Shown here: positions 63,214 to 64,000 of the stretch, piece after piece
Numbering within the stretch: position 1 is the first letter of the stretch
How the letters are laid out: the number at the start of each line of letters is the position of its first letter
Assembly: GCA_022410635.1 (NCBI GenBank)
Contig: JAJVDF010000461.1
Location: forward strand, 299,288-363,287
DNA: 64,000 nt
Direction of reading: 5' to 3'
From: Tretioscincus oriximinensis
Taxonomy: Eukaryota; Chordata; Lepidosauria; Squamata; Gymnophthalmidae
Position numbers and translations under genes: made by a program
The notes under the pieces: generated by a model
Database searches by the model: none
What the model saw: only the letters and a program-made list of their open reading frames with translations
What the model was told of the DNA's origin: nothing

Positions 63214-63689
63214 ATTATAGAATCTGGGAAAATCTTCTGATTTCTTAAGTTTGAGTAGGGCAAGTCAGGGTCACTCTTTAAACAAAGCCATTTTTAAAAA
63301 ATATATATATTCTGGCATTTTTCTCCCTTTCCCACATATCTGGCAACAGTCCTTGATTGTGTCAGGGGGACTGATGGGAGCTCTTTAAAGGGGTGCCTAG
63401 ATTTCCCTTGCCCTGTCTTGGGCAGCATAAATGCCAACTGGTACAATGCAGAGTGTCAGTCATACTTGACTGCAAAGGCAAACCAATTTGGGTTTTTCTG
63501 TCCTTTTCTAGTTCTTTGATTGTTCCTTTGGCAGCAGTTATAGGAGTGTGGGAGTGCTTTGCTCAGAGGTAGACACAACTTAATGACTGTCCCCATGAGG
63601 CTTNCATCTTTCTGAAAGTGGGAGTACAAATGGAATAGCAAAGTGACTTCTTTCCCCCATTTTGTGATCACTTATAGATGAGGTTCCAG
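63214..63689. other. No recognisable feature
   Basis: A short TA run lies at 63300-63310. Otherwise unassigned. Confidence 0.4.
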
Positions 63690-63946
63690 ACGTAAACAAT
63701 AACAAATTGCCAGCTTCCGGTTTCTCTACTTCCTGGCAGAATTTCTGTTTTCTGTTTAATGGTTCTTGGTTTTATTTCTGCCTGCNTTTCTATGCTGTTT
63801 TTCATCATGACACATGCTTNCTATAAAAGCTTGGATGCTCAGCAAGTTCATGAAGTTGGCAGTAGAAGCAGCCCAAAATGTGAAGAGGGAGAAATGGAGC
63901 CATTGTTACGTTGGCNGTGGGGNCTGCTGGGAAGTGACTCCTAGAC
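63690..63946 (+). repeat. Dispersed TATA-containing repeat, copy 2 (pairs with 15.21-15.41 kb)
   Basis: CTACTTCCTGGCAGAATTTC, ATGGTTCTTGG, CTATAAAAGCTTGGATGC, GAAGTTGGCAGTAGAAGCAG, and CTGCTGGGAAGTG after about 50 extra bases. Opposite orientation to copy 1. Four Ns. Confidence 0.75.
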
Positions 63947-64000
63947 CAATCACACCTTCTATGCCACAGGTATCATCACTTGTGAAGAAATGGGAAGGTG

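Overview
The window is vertebrate nuclear DNA, AT-rich, with no rRNA, tRNA gene or recognisable protein-coding exon. Its repeat fauna points to a squamate reptile: abundant CR1 LINE 3' ends, an L2-like LINE, Penelope-like elements with a GIY-YIG endonuclease region, a BovB-type 3' end, tRNA-derived SINEs, hAT and Tc1/mariner-type MITEs, and LTRs. A gecko is a reasonable guess from general impression, but it is inference. Isolated single Ns occur throughout, and there is one 70-base N run inside a GAA tract.

Family labels used here. CR1-a: CR1 copies whose 3' end is a run of TTCTTATG octamers (antisense: CATAAGAACATAAGAA). CR1-b: CR1 copies ending ATTCTATG. SINE-A: about 300 bp, degenerate tRNA-like head (GTGCAGAGGTTAAG), tail GCTTTGAGTCCCTTCGGGTG followed by TATAAAAACC and a TTC run. 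SINE-B: tRNA-derived, with clear A and B boxes and a tail shared with the L2-like LINE. LINE-V: a non-LTR family of unsettled clade with a GATGAT-type tail. PLE: Penelope-like element. These are working names, not database names.

Layout. 0-6 kb: CR1-a end, a palindromic MITE, unique DNA, one long decayed L2-like ORF2 fragment (3.25-4.14 kb), and a CR1-a copy inserted in a SINE-B. 6-20 kb: mostly unique or ancient sequence with SINE-A copies, an hAT-type MITE with 8-bp target duplications, a very long GAA tract grown from a SINE-A tail, tetranucleotide arrays, an inverted pair of PLE termini, and a CR1-a inserted in an L2-like tail. 20-35 kb: head-to-head CR1 pair, palindromic MITEs, a PLE/CR1-b chimera at 28.4-29.1 kb and several CR1-a ends. 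35-46 kb: LTRs and LTR-like promoter blocks, the first LINE-V insertion, two hAT-type MITEs with perfect target duplications, a minisatellite and a tiny Tc1-type MITE. 45.8-50.3 kb is the richest locus: a CR1-b copy split by a LINE-V insertion (18-bp target duplication) and by a PLE insertion (10-bp duplication), followed by a second CR1-b. 50-64 kb: SINEs and CR1-a ends, a complete 741-bp solo LTR with 5-bp target duplications, a tandem repeat interrupted by CR1 and that LTR, a 15-bp minisatellite, and a BovB 3' end.

No genes work together here. The biology is layered retrotransposition: CR1 and L2-type machinery supplying SINE tails, PLE and LINE-V inserting into older CR1 and LTR copies, and DNA-transposon MITEs scattered between. 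The remaining stretches carry nothing I can name. They may hold introns, enhancers or conserved non-coding elements, which cannot be judged from one sequence.
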